DNA from: JADFOJ01 sp041580235
GTDB taxonomy: Bacteria; Planctomycetota; Phycisphaerae; Phycisphaerales; SM1A02
NCBI GenBank assembly: GCA_041580235.1
Contig: JBFGEG010000135.1
Coordinates: 1-7,136 of the forward strand
Length of the DNA stretch: 7,136 bases
Direction of reading: 5' to 3'
The position numbers and the translations under genes are program-made. Under the pieces are notes generated by a model, which worked only from the letters and a program-made list of their open reading frames with translations, was not told the origin of the DNA and did no database searches. Positions 5,879 through 7,136 of this stretch are shown in pieces (position 1 is the first letter of the stretch; the number at the start of each line of letters is the position of its first letter).

Positions 5879-7136
5879 TCACTTCAGATACTTCTTCAAC
5901 CAGCTCAGGATCTGGTGCAGCCGGTGCAGACGCATGTCCGGCGGCCCGCAGCGGCTGAGACCGTGGCTGGTGGAGCGCGGGTAACGCACGAGCCGGGCGG
6001 GCACGTTGCGCAGCTTGAGGATGCTGAAGACCTGCTCCGCCTGCTCGATGTTGCACCGCAGGTCGCCCTCGCTGTGAATGATCAGCGTCGGCGTCTTGAC
6101 CTTGCCGAAGTACTTGATCGGGCTGCGATCCCACAGCTGCTCCGGACGGTCCCACGTGTTGCCGGGCCAGTAAAGGTCCGGCGGCTCCAGAAAGTCGCTC
6201 GATCCGTACATGCTGACCAGGTTCGAGACGCAGCGGTCGGTGATGGCGGCCTTGAAGTCGTGGGTGTGGCCGATGGCCCAGTTGGTCATGTACCCGCCGT
6301 AGCTTCCGCCCATCACGCCCATGCGCTTCGCGTCAACGTACGGCTGGTCCTTCATGAACTCGGTCACGGCCTGAATGTCGGTCCAGTCCGCCCCACCCCA
6401 GTCACCGCGGATGGCCGCGCAGTGGTCGCGGCCGTAGCCCTTGCTGCCCCGCGGATTGGAATAGAACACGACGTAGCCGGCGGCCGCCAGTGTCTGGAAC
6501 TCGTGGAAGAACCCGACGCCGTACTGCGCGTGAGGGCCGCCGTGAATCTCCAGCACGGCGGGGTAGCGGCGCCCCGACTTGAAGCCGGCGGGGAGGATCA
6601 CCCAGGTGTGCACCTTGGTCCCGTCGGGCGTCTTGACCCAGTGTGACGACGGCTTGGACAGCTCCAGCCCCTTGAGCAGCGCGCTGTTGAAGTCGGTGAT
6701 CGCGGTCGTGGTCGCGTCCTCGCCGCGAAGATCGGCGACGTGGACCTCGTCGAGCTTCGTGGCCGAGCCCACGACCATTGCCGCCAGCCGGCCGTTGTCC
6801 GACACGTTGCCCAGGCCGTGCGAGCGGGCGCTGTGCGTGTGAAACGTGATTCTGCCGCCCGAGGGCTTGACCGACGTCAGATGCATCTCCCCGTGCCAGC
6901 CCAGCTGCACGTAGATCCGCTTGCCGTCCGGGCTCCACTCGAAGACGGGATAGAACGCCACGTCGGCGGTGTCCGTCGTGGGTGGGGCCATGAGGCAGTA
7001 GTCCTCCTTGCCCGTCAGGCTCCGGGCCTTGCCCTTGACCGGATCGCAGACCCACAGCTCCAGGTTCTCGGTGCTGTAGGTGCCGTCTGCCCCCTCGCGG
7101 CCGGCGTAGGCGATCCACCTGCCGTCCGGCGACCAC
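5879..7136 (-). CDS. S9 prolyl-oligopeptidase-family serine peptidase, N-terminus cut by right edge
   Basis: The frame is open from the right edge to a TGA at 5879-5881, giving 419 complete codons of the C-terminal part. The first visible residues (WSPDGRWIAYAG) and a later FEWSPDGKRIYVQL are beta-propeller (TolB/WD40-like) blades that gate access in this family. The alpha/beta-hydrolase domain follows: HGGPHAQYG forms the oxyanion region, SNPRGSKGYGRD precedes it in the fold core, GGSYGGYM carries the nucleophile serine (about visible residue 278), HSEGDLRCN carries the catalytic aspartate (about 358), and TSHGLSR carries the catalytic histidine (about 391). The triad is complete, so the enzyme should be active on short peptides or acyl-peptides (S9C, acylaminoacyl-peptidase-like). 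Any signal peptide lies beyond the window. The ATG at 6991 is internal, since propeller sequence continues upstream of it in the same frame. folE follows after 52 bases on the same strand; a functional link is not evident. Confidence 0.93.
   Translation of the reverse strand, partial: WSPDGRWIAYAGREGADGTYSTENLELWVCDPVKGKARSLTGKEDYCLMAPPTTDTADVAFYPVFEWSPDGKRIYVQLGWHGEMHLTSVKPSGGRITFHTHSARSHGLGNVSDNGRLAAMVVGSATKLDEVHVADLRGEDATTTAITDFNSALLKGLELSKPSSHWVKTPDGTKVHTWVILPAGFKSGRRYPAVLEIHGGPHAQYGVGFFHEFQTLAAAGYVVFYSNPRGSKGYGRDHCAAIRGDWGGADWTDIQAVTEFMKDQPYVDAKRMGVMGGSYGGYMTNWAIGHTHDFKAAITDRCVSNLVSMYGSSDFLEPPDLYWPGNTWDRPEQLWDRSPIKYFGKVKTPTLIIHSEGDLRCNIEQAEQVFSILKLRNVPARLVRYPRSTSHGLSRCGPPDMRLHRLHQILSWLKKYLK

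Noticed and set aside
5032..5958. Plus-strand open frame of 308 codons opposite folE.
   Set aside because: It is the antisense of a strongly conserved enzyme, crosses two gene boundaries and shows no domain.
5798..6646. Plus-strand open frame of 282 codons opposite the S9 peptidase.
   Set aside because: It is an antisense shadow. The peptidase frame carries the complete serine-aspartate-histidine triad.
6991..6991. ATG at 6991 as the start of the S9 peptidase.
   Set aside because: The same frame continues upstream to the window edge with propeller-like sequence (WSPDGRWIAYAG), so this methionine is internal.

Overview
The window is GC-rich, tightly packed bacterial chromosomal DNA carrying seven protein-coding genes or gene fragments plus one small partial reading frame. 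I see no mobile element, CRISPR array, phage gene, rRNA or tRNA. A LAB_N-family membrane protein (a family tied to lipid A and polyprenyl-lipid sugar chemistry) and a diguanylate cyclase point to a Gram-negative-type bacterium. GC-rich codon third positions, mostly poor Shine-Dalgarno sites and a short-chain-dehydrogenase type of threonine dehydrogenase would fit Planctomycetota or a similar deep-branching phylum, but the sequence alone does not settle the taxon.

Layout. Positions 1-2460 are a minus-strand cluster, read from right to left. It starts with a soluble family 2 glycosyltransferase (2460-1663), which overlaps by 4 bases a small three-helix LAB_N membrane protein (1666-1304). After 65 bases comes a membrane-anchored GGDEF diguanylate cyclase (1238-258), then a short spacer with three similar hairpins (173-253), then the start of an unidentified small protein that runs off the left edge (131-1). 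Positions 2461-2607 are a divergent promoter region. Positions 2608-4952 are a plus-strand pair, tdh then kbl, which together convert L-threonine to glycine and acetyl-CoA. A convergent spacer (4953-5175) holds a GC-rich terminator-like hairpin. Positions 5176-7136 are a second minus-strand pair: an S9 prolyl-oligopeptidase-family serine peptidase, cut by the right edge, followed 52 bases later by folE (GTP cyclohydrolase I).

How the genes work together. The tdh-kbl pair is a complete two-step catabolic route. The glycosyltransferase and LAB_N protein look like a translationally coupled pair acting on a lipid-linked sugar at the inner membrane. The diguanylate cyclase downstream could link that envelope function to c-di-GMP, but this rests on gene order only. 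FolE opens the tetrahydrofolate/pterin route; its link to the peptidase is positional only.

Most of the window is ordinary metabolism. The most unusual item is the row of three short hairpins sharing the core GGCA(A)GGATGCC just after the diguanylate cyclase stop codon. Nothing here amounts to a clearly new biological system.
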